Assembly (NCBI RefSeq): GCF_000006565.2
Contig: NC_031472.1
Location: 1,544,227 to 1,608,226, forward strand
Length of the DNA stretch: 64,000 nucleotides
Source: Toxoplasma gondii ME49
Taxonomy: Eukaryota > Apicomplexa > Conoidasida > Eucoccidiorida > Sarcocystidae
Reading direction: 5' to 3'
A model generated the notes under the pieces. That model ran no database searches. It saw only the letters and a list, made by a program, of their open reading frames with translations, and was not told the origin of the DNA. Both the position numbers and the translations under genes were made by a program. Below, piece after piece: positions 32,861 to 45,000 of this stretch (within the stretch, counting starts at the first letter, position 1; each line of letters begins with the position of its first letter).

Positions 32861-34465
32861 ATGAAGCTCGCCAGCGTCACCGTCGCGGTGGCCGTCGCCA
32901 TCCTGGGCTCAGGCTCCGCGACAGCTGATACTCATTGCGCCAACGGAGGCAGGTTCAGCGAGAGGCTGGGTGACTGCATTCCGCGTGGTAAGCACAGAGC
33001 ACCTTCCGGCAGGATTCTTCCTACTCGGCTTCGCTTCACAGGCCTTCCTCCGTGACGACGTGCTCCGATACTTTCTGGGACCTGAACCCGTCGTTTTCCA
33101 CGAGTAGCTGTCGTCACGTAGAATGCCCCACCGGGGACCCTCTGCTCTGGAACTGGATCTTGGAACAAACTGCCTCTCACCGGAAGGCTCCATGCGAAAT
33201 GTGTAGTTCTTATTTTTGTTGCAAAGTGATATGCACGAACATCACAAATAGAGTCTTTGTTACCTTTGCGTTAAGCAAATGTGTAGGGGGCATCATTGGG
33301 CGCCAAGAGGAATGCGTCGGCAGCTTTTTTAGGAACTACGTGCAGATAGGGGGACCTACACTTCTAGGAGTCCTGCTGAGCTGACGCCTGCTTCGAACTT
33401 GATGGTTGGTTGTTTCTATGCAGATTTAGTAGAATGCTGTCGACAGGGTATCCGTTTCTTACACAACAGTCAGTGCTGCGAGTTTTTGTGAAATATACCC
33501 GTTCATGGCGAATGGTGGCCCAGGTGCGTTGTTAAATACGTGCAGAATTATGCCACAATAACGGCTGCGGCGAACCCAGTTCCTACACAACTTGCGAGGT
33601 CGCGCCATCCGGCTCGCGCCTGTGCGCCTGTGTGGAGGGATTCGAGAACAGGCAGAGTGATGGCAACCAGCAGTGCCACCGGATTCCAGGAACTGAGCCC
33701 CCAACTGTAGAGCCAGTACCGGAGCCGGAAGGAAGCGGAGAAGCCGGAGAAGGTACCGTTCAGCCTGAGGGCGGCGAAACCGGTGAGCAGGTGGTTCAGC
33801 CTGAGGGCGGCGAAACCGGCGGGCAGGAGGTTCAGCCTGAGGGCGGCGAAACCGGCGAGCAGGAGGTTCAGCCTGAGGGCGGCGAAACCGGCGAGCAGGA
33901 GAGTGAGTCTGAGAGCGGTGAGACCGGTGAGAGCAACAGTGGATCTGAGGAGTCCTGCAATGGTGACGAGTGCGAGGAAGAAGCCGAGGGGACCCAGAAC
34001 CCCGAGTCTGAGGGCCAGCCCGAGGAGAACGCGCCAGAAGTGGAACCTAGCGCACCTGTGCTCGAAAAGATTGAGTTTATGGACCAGGCAATCTTGAAGG
34101 TTATGGCGAGAGCGGCACCGAGCCGTATGCAAGTGAAGATCAGCGACTGCTTCAATGTCGCAATCGATCGCGCGGAGAAAACGGTCACCGTTGCAAACGC
34201 GTCGACGTCCCACAGTGGCAGGATGGCCGGCGAGCCTTCTCTGACTGGCGGCTTTGTCGCCCTCATCTACCACGACGGGCAGAACCTCGCTGTTATCTAC
34301 GACTACCAGCAGGAGACCGGCGAGTACGGCAGCGTCACAGTGAATGTGCCTTTCGGTTCCTGTGGCCTGGACGTCGTGAGCATCGTCGCCAAGAGCGATG
34401 ATGCAGGGTTCGACGGGCTGCGTGCCTTCGTGACTGCTGACCTCAAGCAAAGAATGAGTGCTTAA
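32861..34465 (+). CDS. Secreted cysteine-rich/EGF-like protein with acidic repeats
   Basis: Two exons, 32861-32987 and 33546-34465 (TAA), give 348 residues. The donor is CGTG|GTAAGC, the acceptor is GTGCAG, and the phase-1 codon restores Glu. Residues 1-22 (MKLASVTVAVAVAILGSGSA) form a signal peptide. Residues 23-90 hold eight cysteines, six of them spaced like an EGF domain (LCHNNGC, TTC, LCAC, QQC). Four copies of a 12-residue unit (VQPEGGETGEQE type) follow, then a Glu/Ser/Gly-rich acidic stretch with one Cys pair (SCNGDEC). A folded-looking C-terminal domain of about 130 residues has two further cysteines (SDC, GSC). No transmembrane segment or GPI signal is seen, so the protein should be soluble and secreted. 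EGF modules plus acidic spacer recall coccidian microneme proteins, but a dense-granule or oocyst protein is equally possible. I do not recognise the specific gene. Confidence 0.8.
33758..33901 (+). repeat. Four tandem 36-bp repeats in the secreted-protein gene
   Basis: Each unit codes 12 residues of the form VQPEGGETGEQE. The copies differ by only a few bases (GGTGAG, GGCGGG, GGCGAG), so the array is recent or homogenised, and it keeps frame. A fifth, degenerate copy (SESESGETGESN) follows. Confidence 0.9.
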
Positions 34466-35621
34466 ACTGTAGCCTAACGAAATGCAGCGACACACTCCTG
34501 CGGACTCTGACCTAGTATTGCCATTGCGACGAACTAGGTGCGGCCCGTCCTCAGCCGACAGACTGTCAGGATTGGGAGTGACATCGAGTCAGCCCGGGTC
34601 GGATCTTGTGCCACCTCTGCCGGCATCGTGAAACTGTAGGCTTGTATCGTTCAACTGTTTCACCCTCTGATGAATTTCAATCAGGCGTCAAGGTGGATTG
34701 GCCATCTCTCTGCACTGGACTAGTGCACACCTCGACCGTCTCTGACAACCGTCGTGTTTTGGAAAAAACCGTTTTACAGTGACCAGTGTTCTTGTACCCT
34801 GCCAGACCGTGAGTACAAGATTTAATGTTACGCGGATCGAACACCACCTGATGCGATATCAGGTGTGGAAGCGAAAAAAATGTTAAAGGGAGACCTCTCC
34901 TCCGTATCGATGTCCATTTCGTCACACACAGCACAACCACTCAAGAGACCACGTCGATAATTGTGAATGTCGCCAGAGTCACAGGTACACTCGATACTCG
35001 AGGGAAGTGGCATCATATCATCGCGCTGCCTCGCATAGCAACGTAGGGGTGACGAGAGGGCCTGAGCCTCCGCATGTTTACCGGTGAATGGCGCAAAGGT
35101 GCGGTGATAAGGAGCTCCAAGACTTAAAGTCGTCGTGCACGGAAGCGACGTAGCATTACTCGATTCCATGTATCGAATATAGTTGTGCTATAGCTATATA
35201 AGAAGCTAACGGATGTCAGGGTGTTGCGATTCTAGGCGATGTTTCACTTTTTGCATGTTTGGTCGCATTCTCACAGTCTGTTGCTCGTTAGGGGAAACCC
35301 TGAACGTACAAGCTGGTATGCAACATCCACTGTACACAGGGAATTGGTAAAGGCAACACAGACGTGGTCACTGGGTGACCGCAAGTTTAACGTGTCAGTT
35401 CAGTCTGCGACCGCATATGTCCGCTTAAAACTGACGAGGAACCTCAGACGTACTGCGTCCACTTGAAGAGAGGAATGACTAGTGACAAAACGGATGGATA
35501 ATTGAGCTGTGGCGGAGAGCCTGTAAACTCACTGTAGAAGGCAGCTACAGATAAATGAGCGCACACTCAGTTGGTTTGCTGGATGCGGCGTGTGTGACCA
35601 AGCTAGTGGCATAGATGAGTT
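34466..35621. other. Convergent spacer between secreted-protein gene and dynein gene
   Basis: About 1.16 kb between two stop codons on opposite strands, presumably both 3' UTRs. No repeat, RNA gene or convincing reading frame was seen. Confidence 0.6.
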
Positions 35622-38600
35622 TCAGTCTTCTACAGAACAGATCAGTGCTGTGCCGCGTAGGATCCACTTGCTCGGGTGCTGGTCTGTCGGGAGGTCGATG
35701 GCGGTAATGAAGTTGGTTGAATGGCCTACAGAAGCGAACGGGGGCGTCATAGACGAGATGCACGCCGAGGTTTCAACTCCACCACCTGACAAACGACCTG
35801 GGGGCTACTGCCACTCGGACGACATATGGTAGTGATACTTCTGTGTGAGTTTCTTGTTGCTGCATACTCTTCAAGTAGTGGCGCTGAGAAAGTGTGGCTT
35901 GCCTTCAGGCAATTGTTTCTGCTGCGGAAACAGACTGACGAGCGCCGCATGCCTTAGCGTCCGCGAGCTCGGAACACAGAGTGTGAAAAGCTTAGCGGCA
36001 CTGGCGTGCATTTCGCGTACCTGTCGCTCTCTCCACCCAATCTCTGACCCTCAGGACTACCAATGTCCCTGAGCTCACACTCGACTTGCCAGTCACACTA
36101 GTCCGTGTTCCTTACTTGTGTAGAACGTGAGAGACAAAAGGAATAAACGAAGTAGATCATTCGCTTTCCAGGAGTTGATCCAATAGTGTGAAGGTAGCTG
36201 ATGACGTACCTGTCGATGAAAGGACACCCGCACGGCGCATCGTCTTATATACAGGACAGGTGTAATCTGCATCAAGGACAGCTGGCCGGACACCAGGCTG
36301 AAACTGTATCACGGGGAAGACGTCGTGCGTGGCTCCGGGAAGCTGGTCGTCAATGACTTCCCGGTGGTAATTCCACCGCGCTCCGTCGATGTAGAGACCA
36401 TACACGTAGCAACTGTCCTCAAGGGTGTCCTCTTCGACTAGCTCTCTGAGCACCGCACGAAAACAGAAATTGAAGAAACACACAGAGGAGCAAAATCCGG
36501 ACAGGATGAGATTTCCGTCGTATTGGCTTCTCAACAAGACGTGAGAAGATGAAGGCAACAACCACAGAAAAAGTTCGTCAGACTCCACGGGGGTCGACAG
36601 TGCAGTACACACTCTGCGATGTAGGGACACACAGTAATTTTCGAGGGTTTCTCATGAAGTTCGCAACGGAGAGTTTCTGTTGTTTCACAACCTCATGCGG
36701 CGAAGCGTGCCACGGAATTCCTAGGTTTATATAAACTACCTTTTCCTGGGGAGTATATACTACGAGTTGGACTACTGGTTTAGATCTTGAAGGTTCACTG
36801 CAGAAGAAAAAGAACCTACGCGTCCCTGCTCCACAAATACCTTTACGACGCCTGGGTCATGCACCTGGTATCCTGGATCCTGGAGGAAGTCCCGATGCAA
36901 CACTGAAACGCACTATTTCCCTGGGTTGCATGTAGAAACAGATTCTGCAGTGCGCTGGCTAGGAGGACCCTCTTGATGAGTGCAACGGCATCCGGGAAGA
37001 CGTTCGTTTTGCCGTACTCAGGTTTGCATGTACTCATCACGTGGAACGTGAAGCCAAGAGCATCGATTGGCGCCGAGACCTTTCTGGCGTAGTTCTGCAG
37101 CACTGCCGTGAGGAAGCCCTGGGGAAAGAAAAATCCTGAGAGCCAAAATGCCACTGGAGGTTTCTCGCTCTCTGTCCATCGCCGCAGGGCGGCAACGCGC
37201 TGTAAAAAGTCCTCGAACCAACTCCCCAGCGGTTTCAGCGACGGATACGCCTGCGCCGTCCACTGCGGCGGGACCTGAGCAGTTGCCACAAGACTTGGCA
37301 GCCGAGAGACGTTCATGTGAGCATGTGACCGGGGGTTTGCCTGGACCTTCTTGTCCGCAGATGCAGCCATGGCTCTGTATGCTGCTTTGTTCGGAATGGC
37401 CACTGTGGCCGTACGCGCCATTAGTCACTGTGGAAAAGGCGTTTCTGGAGTGGCGTTCGCATGCGGTGTGACAACAACTCTCGATTCGCCTTCTCCTGTC
37501 TTAACCGACTTTTCTACATTTGCAGGTGACGTTCCGAATCACCGCGAGAGCACATACTCGCACAAACGAGAGAGAGGGGCCGCAGTCAAGCGCAGAGGGA
37601 TGTGCGTGACAAGTACGCGGCTGCCATCAACCTAGGCGTCCCCATAATGCGGAGCCACCCTCGGTTTAAGACCCTAGGTTCGACCTTTTTTCTGCCAGCC
37701 GTTTCTTCTTGTTTCCCCAAGTGTTTTCTTGCATTCGATAAAATGCTGCCACCAAACAGAAGCAGCGGAGGTCAGAGCAGCTCTAGAGGCAACTATTTCA
37801 GACGTGGAAGGCTATTTGCGGAGAGCTTCTCGAGCTTCCGTTTTCAGAGATGTTCACAGAAAAATAAGGATAGGTAAGCAAGGTGTTTTTCCCGTTCGCG
37901 GCGCTCCTAGGTTGCTGGAGAGGAAGCCTCTCAGATGAAACGCTGCCTCTCACCTGATTGTTCGAGATGCATGTGTGCATTTCATCCAGTTCTCCCGTGA
38001 TAGAGATGAGACCCTTGACGGCAAGCTCCAGCTGCTGCAATGTTTCGCCCACGAGGTTGATAAGAGCGTTGAATCGCTCTGTTTCTTGAAACAGAAAGAC
38101 GGCTGAAATACGCACAGAAACGAACGCGACGCCGGAAAAGACAGGAGGGAATGACGTATGTGGAGACTCCACTGACCACCGTAGGCCCTCGTCTTTTACA
38201 AATGCACTTGGTCGACTCATCCAGAAACAGAGGAGAAAGCGCGCCGACAACCTCCCCTCTATACATATACCCGACTTTCCCCCTCTAAGGTCCACGTACT
38301 AACTACGTATCTCTGTCTGTCTGTATCCGTTTTTATCTTTCTTCATATATATATATCTATATCTATATGAAAACCGATTTTAACGCAAGATCTGAAGCTG
38401 GGAGCAGAAGACTGCTCCGTTTTTTCCGCCTGGATTCCGGACAGGGGCGCATCGCCTGCGCCCTGAGAAGTTTGTGGCCAATTCGGAGGGAGGGTGCTTT
38501 GCCACAAGCAACTTCCATCCTCTACGGTGGAGTAGCGACTATCTCTTCCCTTGTTCCCGGAGAGGTCCTACGCGTTTATACTAAACCATCATTGTTCATG

Positions 38601-41600
38601 GCGAGAGTTCAGTTTGTAGGAAGCGCGTACCCATCGACTCAGGTTTCACAGGATGCTCGCTGTCTGACACTAACTCCCCGGCACCTGACAGGCGGCTGCT
38701 TTTGCCGCGTCTGTGGTCTCTCCGAGGTGCAGCCATGCCTGGAGGAATTGGTCGCTCTCCGTTTGGAGTTTCAAATGTATCTGCCGAGACAGGGCGCCAT
38801 TTGAGAACCGGCGGGAGTTTCTGCTTCATCAGCAAGGCAAACTGCAGCGTTTGATCCTCCCTCGCACCTCCAGCAGAGACGGTGGCGTTTTCCCTTCATC
38901 GAAGAAGCGCGAAACACAAAGAGCAGAACGCTCGCTACGAGTTAAGCGACGGTTAGACGGATGCGGGGACAGTGAACAGAGTGCAGAGGGGCGGCCTCAC
39001 GGAAAGAGCAGACGGACAGCCAGAGGAGAGACACGCAAGAGATGAGAGAAAGGCCCTCAGTGTTTCAGAGACAACCAGACCTCACAGTTGGCTACGCAAG
39101 ACTTGTCCCCGGTATTTCTCTGCGGTCACATGCGAGGTATCCCGGTATCTGCTTGCCTTTTCTAATTCGTCGCAAAGAACTCGCGTTTGATCAGAACACA
39201 CCTCCATCTCTTTCTAAATCCATGTCTTTGTCTCACATGCTTGGGAATGCTGCTCGTGACCGCCGTTTCGCCCCCGGCTCCGCCCCTCTCCCCTGTTGAA
39301 ACCACAGGTAGGTCGCTTTTCGCCGACTGACAACTGTGTAGGCTGCTTCTTCTGGACGCATGCGATTCTCGCAGGCTCACCTCGAAGCAATTCTCAGGAC
39401 GGTCTGAATGAGGGAGGCGCCTCTCTCTTGATGGAGACGGAGAGTGGCGTTCGGATGCAACCCAAACAATTCTGGCTTGTCTTCTACAGGCAAAGTCTCC
39501 ACGTACTGGTTGAGAGCTTCTAGCGACCCCGCGTACGGGATGCGCTGTAGACCTACACGCAGACGGACAACAAGTGCACACAAACGTCGGCGTTTCAAGT
39601 GAAGGCTGGACCCTCCTCAACGCATTTGACCCGGTTGTCGCCCTGAGACGATTTCTCCCAGTCCTGGGGGGGGGGGGTCACGCTTGCTAAGTTAGCCTCT
39701 TTTTAGAAGTCGAGAGCGTCGCTCTTTTCAAAGCCAGTACCAGGAACCTACATCTCGTAGACGGTTTGTTCGGTGCGGAATACGAGGATCGAACTCCTCC
39801 TTCCAACGCGACTCTAGACAAACTGTACAGAGACGACTCGAGATCTCACACCATGCATGGAAATCTGCTTAACGTTTCGCCATGTTCCCGACAGAGTTCA
39901 CCAACTTGAAACCTAAATGGAAAAGGAAAATGGAGTGGCTCCTAGAGTACGACATCCTTTTCGAATAGCCAGGCAGTCCACCTGGTAGCATCGACTATGA
40001 AGACTCATTTTTTCAGAGGCGTTCACAGGAAGTCTAGGTTGAACTGGGCTCTGATTGATCTTGCGCCGCCGGGGACTTGTATTGTTCTTATTGGGTCTTC
40101 TGGGAGCCCAGCGTTCTGGCTTTCCACTCCAGTTCAGACGGGATCCGGTCCATTGGTAGTCTTGCCATGTTGCATATCTAAGCGATGAGCTGGCATTGAC
40201 TTTCTGCTGCTTTCTACTTTTCCCTTTGCCGCCCTCTATACTTCTCCGTTTCCGAGTGTTTGCCTGATGAGACTCTTTGGGCGACGCAGACGTTTCGCGT
40301 TTCTGCCTGCATCTCTCTGTGTACGCCGCCAAACCCCCACCCTGCTGCTACTTGTCTAACGAGATGCCGACCGCTCATGCATGCACAAGACGCATCTGAA
40401 GTAGATCTAAACGATCGAGTGTTCCACGTCCTCGTTACGAGGCCGAAGGTCACTGCGCCGCAGGCAGGAAACGGACAATCTCAACTTGATTTATACAGCA
40501 AACCGATAGAGTGATCAAGGCATGCGAGGCAAACACTGCCCCTGTGATCGACCCCTGTATACCGGGGGGCCGCCTCCACCGAAAAACGAACCTAAGGCGT
40601 CAGTGCGCTCGACAGACACCAGAAGCTTGACAAGGTCGAGTTCTTTGAACACCGAGCAGACCCGCTCCCGCTTTTTCCGGTGCTCTGCAAGTTCTCACCG
40701 AGATGCGACAGCGCGTCTTCTTCGAGAACAACTTCGGGAGACACGTACAGCGAAAGAAGGTTCGTTAGACATCTTCTATCCCACTCGTCCGTGATACACC
40801 CGCCGTAGTTGATGTTGCCCACAAGGTACTGCAGCGGCAGAAAGTCAAAGTCTTCAACTTTTTCTTGCAGCCGAAAGAGAGTCTTGAACAAAACGAGCGA
40901 AGCGTCCAAGTCGCTGTCCGTGAAGTGGTGCCCGACATTCCATCCAAGAGCTCCGAAGGTTCGGCGGCCCTGCATACGAAGACGGCAAAAGCGTTGGAAA
41001 GGGAAAGCGAATTTCGCCTTCGACGACAGCCGCCTAGACAGCGAAGTCATCGCCAGCCTCGCTCTCTGGCTGTGAAAGACACCAGAAAACTTGAACACGG
41101 GGAACGAACGAGACATGGGCGAAACTCTTCGAACCTGATCACCTGACCACGAGATACTCTGAATCGACGCCATGTGCATGCATGTTGTTTATCTTCAACA
41201 GATTCGAAGTAATTGGGCATGGATCTCGTTTTTTTCTCTACGGGTGGGCTTCTCTTCAGAAAGAGACCAGGTTCTCGAAGCCTACGTTTTTCGACCACAG
41301 AGACAACACAAAAAACGCACGATTCGTGGACCTGCTTCGCGGTCCACCAAACGGCATCGAGAAGACCTTTCAGGATCGCCAGTCGTAGGAGGAGACGTTC
41401 CTTGTCTTGGCGTGGATTTACGTTCAAACGAGCAACTCTGGTCGGAAACGCACGATGCGTCACGCCTTTGCTTCGCTAGGTGCAAGTCAAAGCCTACCTG
41501 GACGACAGCATGAAAAAACTGAAGAGCGAAACGAATGCGCGTCCACGCGTCGGCTTTCCCGCTGACGTCTCCAGGCACTCCCTCCGGTGCCCGCCCAAAG

Positions 41601-41883
41601 AGGTCGAGGTCCTCCTGCATGGTGTTCATGATCGAGCGCTTCAGGTTCGCTCTGAGAACGGAGTCAGAAAGGCGAAGAAGATTGGAGGAAGCGAAAAAAT
41701 AAACACAGAGAGCCAGGAGAAAGAGATACGAGACACATGCACAGACATTGCTGGACGGGGCCTGGAACCGCACCGAAATCACGCGTCGACATCGAGAAAC
41801 ATTCAAAAAAAACCTGTGGAGACGTAAAAAGACTAGGCTTTGTAGACAAACCTGTGTGAACATACAGGCACGTCTGAATATCC

Positions 41884-41921
<38 letters not shown>

Positions 41922-41936
41922 TATAATATGTATATA

Positions 41937-41967
<31 letters not shown>

Positions 41968-42037
41968 GGTTCCATGTGTGCACATATGCATGTGTATGAA
42001 TGCTTGCATGTATCTGCACACGCCCGATTGCATGTAT

Positions 42038-42069
<32 letters not shown>

Positions 42070-45000
42070 CATATATATATACTTTTCTGTGCTTATGTGT
42101 GTCCAAGCCCTTGCATATGGCTGTGCAAGTGCCAAGAAGAACTTCAAAGTGCTAGTCGCACCGGATTCCACTGGGAGGTTCTAGAGTCACTTTTAAGCTG
42201 TTTTGCAAGACAGCGACGGGAATGTAAGGCGCCGGCATTGACGTCAGGAAGAGACGGAATTTGGGAGAGAGCGGCGTATCTCGTTCTTTGTTTTGAGGAA
42301 CTTCGGAGGCCGAGGAGGGAGGAGAAGAGGCGGACGGCGACGACTCTGCCTCAGAAAGCGAAAAAACGAATCGGTCGAGAACGGGCAACCAACTCTTCGC
42401 CAAGTGACAGTTCTGCAGCAGCACCCAGCTTCCATCTCTGCAGGCACAGCCAGAGACCAAATATAACAATCGATTTGGGACTCAAACGTTAGGACGAGTG
42501 TAACTCTTTATTTTCAATTTGCCCGTTGTTTGGTCTGTCTCTCCCTCTCTCCCGAGCTACTGAGCTGTGCAGACGCATGTCGCTTTATCGGATTTTATGT
42601 CTCAACCGCCCTATACTCGGATATGAACGAGTGCCCTTTTTGCGCGTGGCTGACCGCATCGCGCCTTCAAGAATCCGGGAGGCTTTGGGACCCTGGCCTC
42701 TGCCGAGGGAGACGGTGTGAAGCGCGTCGTCTGGAAGGCCTTTTTCTCTCGCGAACTTGAAGAGCGAGGAAGAGGGATCGACTCCAGGAGAGAGGATGAA
42801 CAGGAGCGGCGTCGTGTGAGATGTAGCCGCGAAAATATCTTGGAAGCGAGACGGACTGAAGTCCACGAAGGCTTCTCCCAGCACCTTGACAATCAGCTGC
42901 TGGACAGCAGAGATGACCTGAGGCGCCAGCGACAAGGAGAACACAGCTCTGTGCCGGAGCTACAAGAAGCGAAGACCGGCGCAGTGTGGCGTGTGTGGAG
43001 GTGAAGCATCCGAGAAAAGGTCGAAAAAAGCAAAAAGCGAGAAGGATTCTCCGAGTCTCGACGGCACAGCCGTCACGGCATGCAGAGACAAGCTCGGAAG
43101 ACAGGAACATGCTGAGACTTGATTTCGACTCTCTCTTTACTTTTTTACTCGCAGGTTTCTCCACGTATCTGTTCAGTCGCGCGCGCGCGCCAGTCATGTG
43201 CTCACCTGTCGGCTTCGAATCGCCTTCACGAGGAGCAATTGAGGAAGCAGTTTTGCTTCTTCTGACAAGCCGCAGAAGGGAAACGGACTGGCTTCGAGAC
43301 TCATGTCGCCTTCGATCCACAGGAGCCAGGCCTCTGTGTGATCCTCGATGTGGGCGCACAGCCCTCTGAAAACCTCCAAGTTCTCTTCCAGAAACTGCAC
43401 GTTTCTCCACTCTGTCTCCGAAAACAAGGAAGGCAGAGGATTTGCAGGCACCCGCGCCTCTCCTACACGAGAGACGCCCCGCAAGAACATCTGCCAAGCC
43501 TGAGAAAATCAGAAATGCGCGGCAGAAGACAGAGACCCAAACCGACGCGTACAACAGACCCAAAACGGCGACAGGGAGACGAAGGGAGAACATGCAGAGA
43601 GAAAAGAGAGGAGACGGAGCAGACAGACACGAGACGGTGAAAAAGGCGAAGACTCCATCTTCTCCGAGCTTCACGCAGATGTCTCTGTGTGTGTATGTGT
43701 ATGTTTGTCTCTGTCGCTGCTGTGTTTCCTTGCTCGTCGCGTAGATGGAGGCGATCTGCTGCAGGATAAAACAAGGAGGTTCCACGTCGCCGTCTCAACC
43801 TGAAGAGAGCGACTCACGCTCGTTTGGCAGAGCACCCTTCCCTCTCTCATATATCTTGGAGAATCGAGTAACAACAGATGTACACCTTCGCCCCGCGTGG
43901 AGACGAAGGAGAACAAGGAGAGCTCCGCCGACACTGCCATGTTCACAGGCAGCGAGAAAGAGCTAAAGGCAGTCCATCCGAGTCCCCGACGCCTGCACTT
44001 TCTTCTGTGCGTTTCTGCTACCGACCTGTCAGACAGTGTCTCCTCTTCTGGCCCCCTCCATCTGCGTCTCTGTGTGGATCTCGGCATGCTGGCTTCCAAC
44101 GGGTGCCATGCGCATGTGAACATGCAAACATCAAAGGAGCCGCGAGCATTTTGCGGCCGTCTGAGTGCTTGTACGTTCCGTGTGGAGTCCGGCGACTCAC
44201 GTCATGTTGAAAGTTGGCGCGTTCTTGTTTGAGAATCTCGACAGCGAGAAGAAAGGCGAAGAGCAGCTTGTGCGGGTGAAACAGGCCCCGAGCGACATTG
44301 GAGAAGAGAGTGTGGGTCGCAGCAGAGAGCAGAGACTCGCGGCGAGCCTGCACGGAGGCTGCGTCTGCGTTCTCTCGCTTGAGACTTTCTCGGAAGACGA
44401 GCGTAAAGAACTCCAAAGAGTACTGATACATCGACTCAACCTCGCTAAGACTCGCCACAACGAAGTACAGCAACGCCGCGCGAGAGGCTACAGGCGAGTA
44501 GAACCGCCGCGCGACTTGAACTTCTTCCAGAATGCTCTCTGCATCTTGCAAGCGCCTCGTCACGCTCTCAGCTGTTGACCGAGAGCGGTGCAGAGCTTGC
44601 ACAACTTTCTCGTCGTCCAAAATGTTTCCTCCGGTCTCCGACAGCAGCTGAAGGATCAACTCCTCCTACAATAAACGGAAGGGAAATCGACACTCGCGTC
44701 CTCGTCGCTCCTGAGCCCATGTTCACAGTCTCGTCTCTCTCTCTCTCGGTGCCGAGAGATGTTCACACGAGTATACACATGCATGCATGCGTAGCTACGT
44801 TGTATACAGGTCTACCTCTTTCAGGTCGTGTATCAGAGGTGGACGCGTACGCTGGTCGATGTCTGTGTGTAGTCAAGTATTTGAATCCAGAAACATTTGT
44901 CGGGATGTGGACGACCCAGAGACGCCCGTGAAGTGACTTAAACGTTCTTGCAAGCTGCGCTCCGTTGACACACACGCATCGCCGCATGCGTCGGACTCCA

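Noticed and set aside
33548..34495. 315-codon open frame on the minus strand across the secreted-protein exon
   Set aside because: It is the mirror of the plus-strand repeats and GC-rich codons. The plus strand has signal peptide, splice sites and cysteine pattern; the minus frame has only a leucine repeat made by the reversed array.
39776..39800. GAGTTCGATCC on the minus strand, resembling a tRNA B box
   Set aside because: The T-stem pairs poorly, and no A box, anticodon arm or acceptor stem is found around it.
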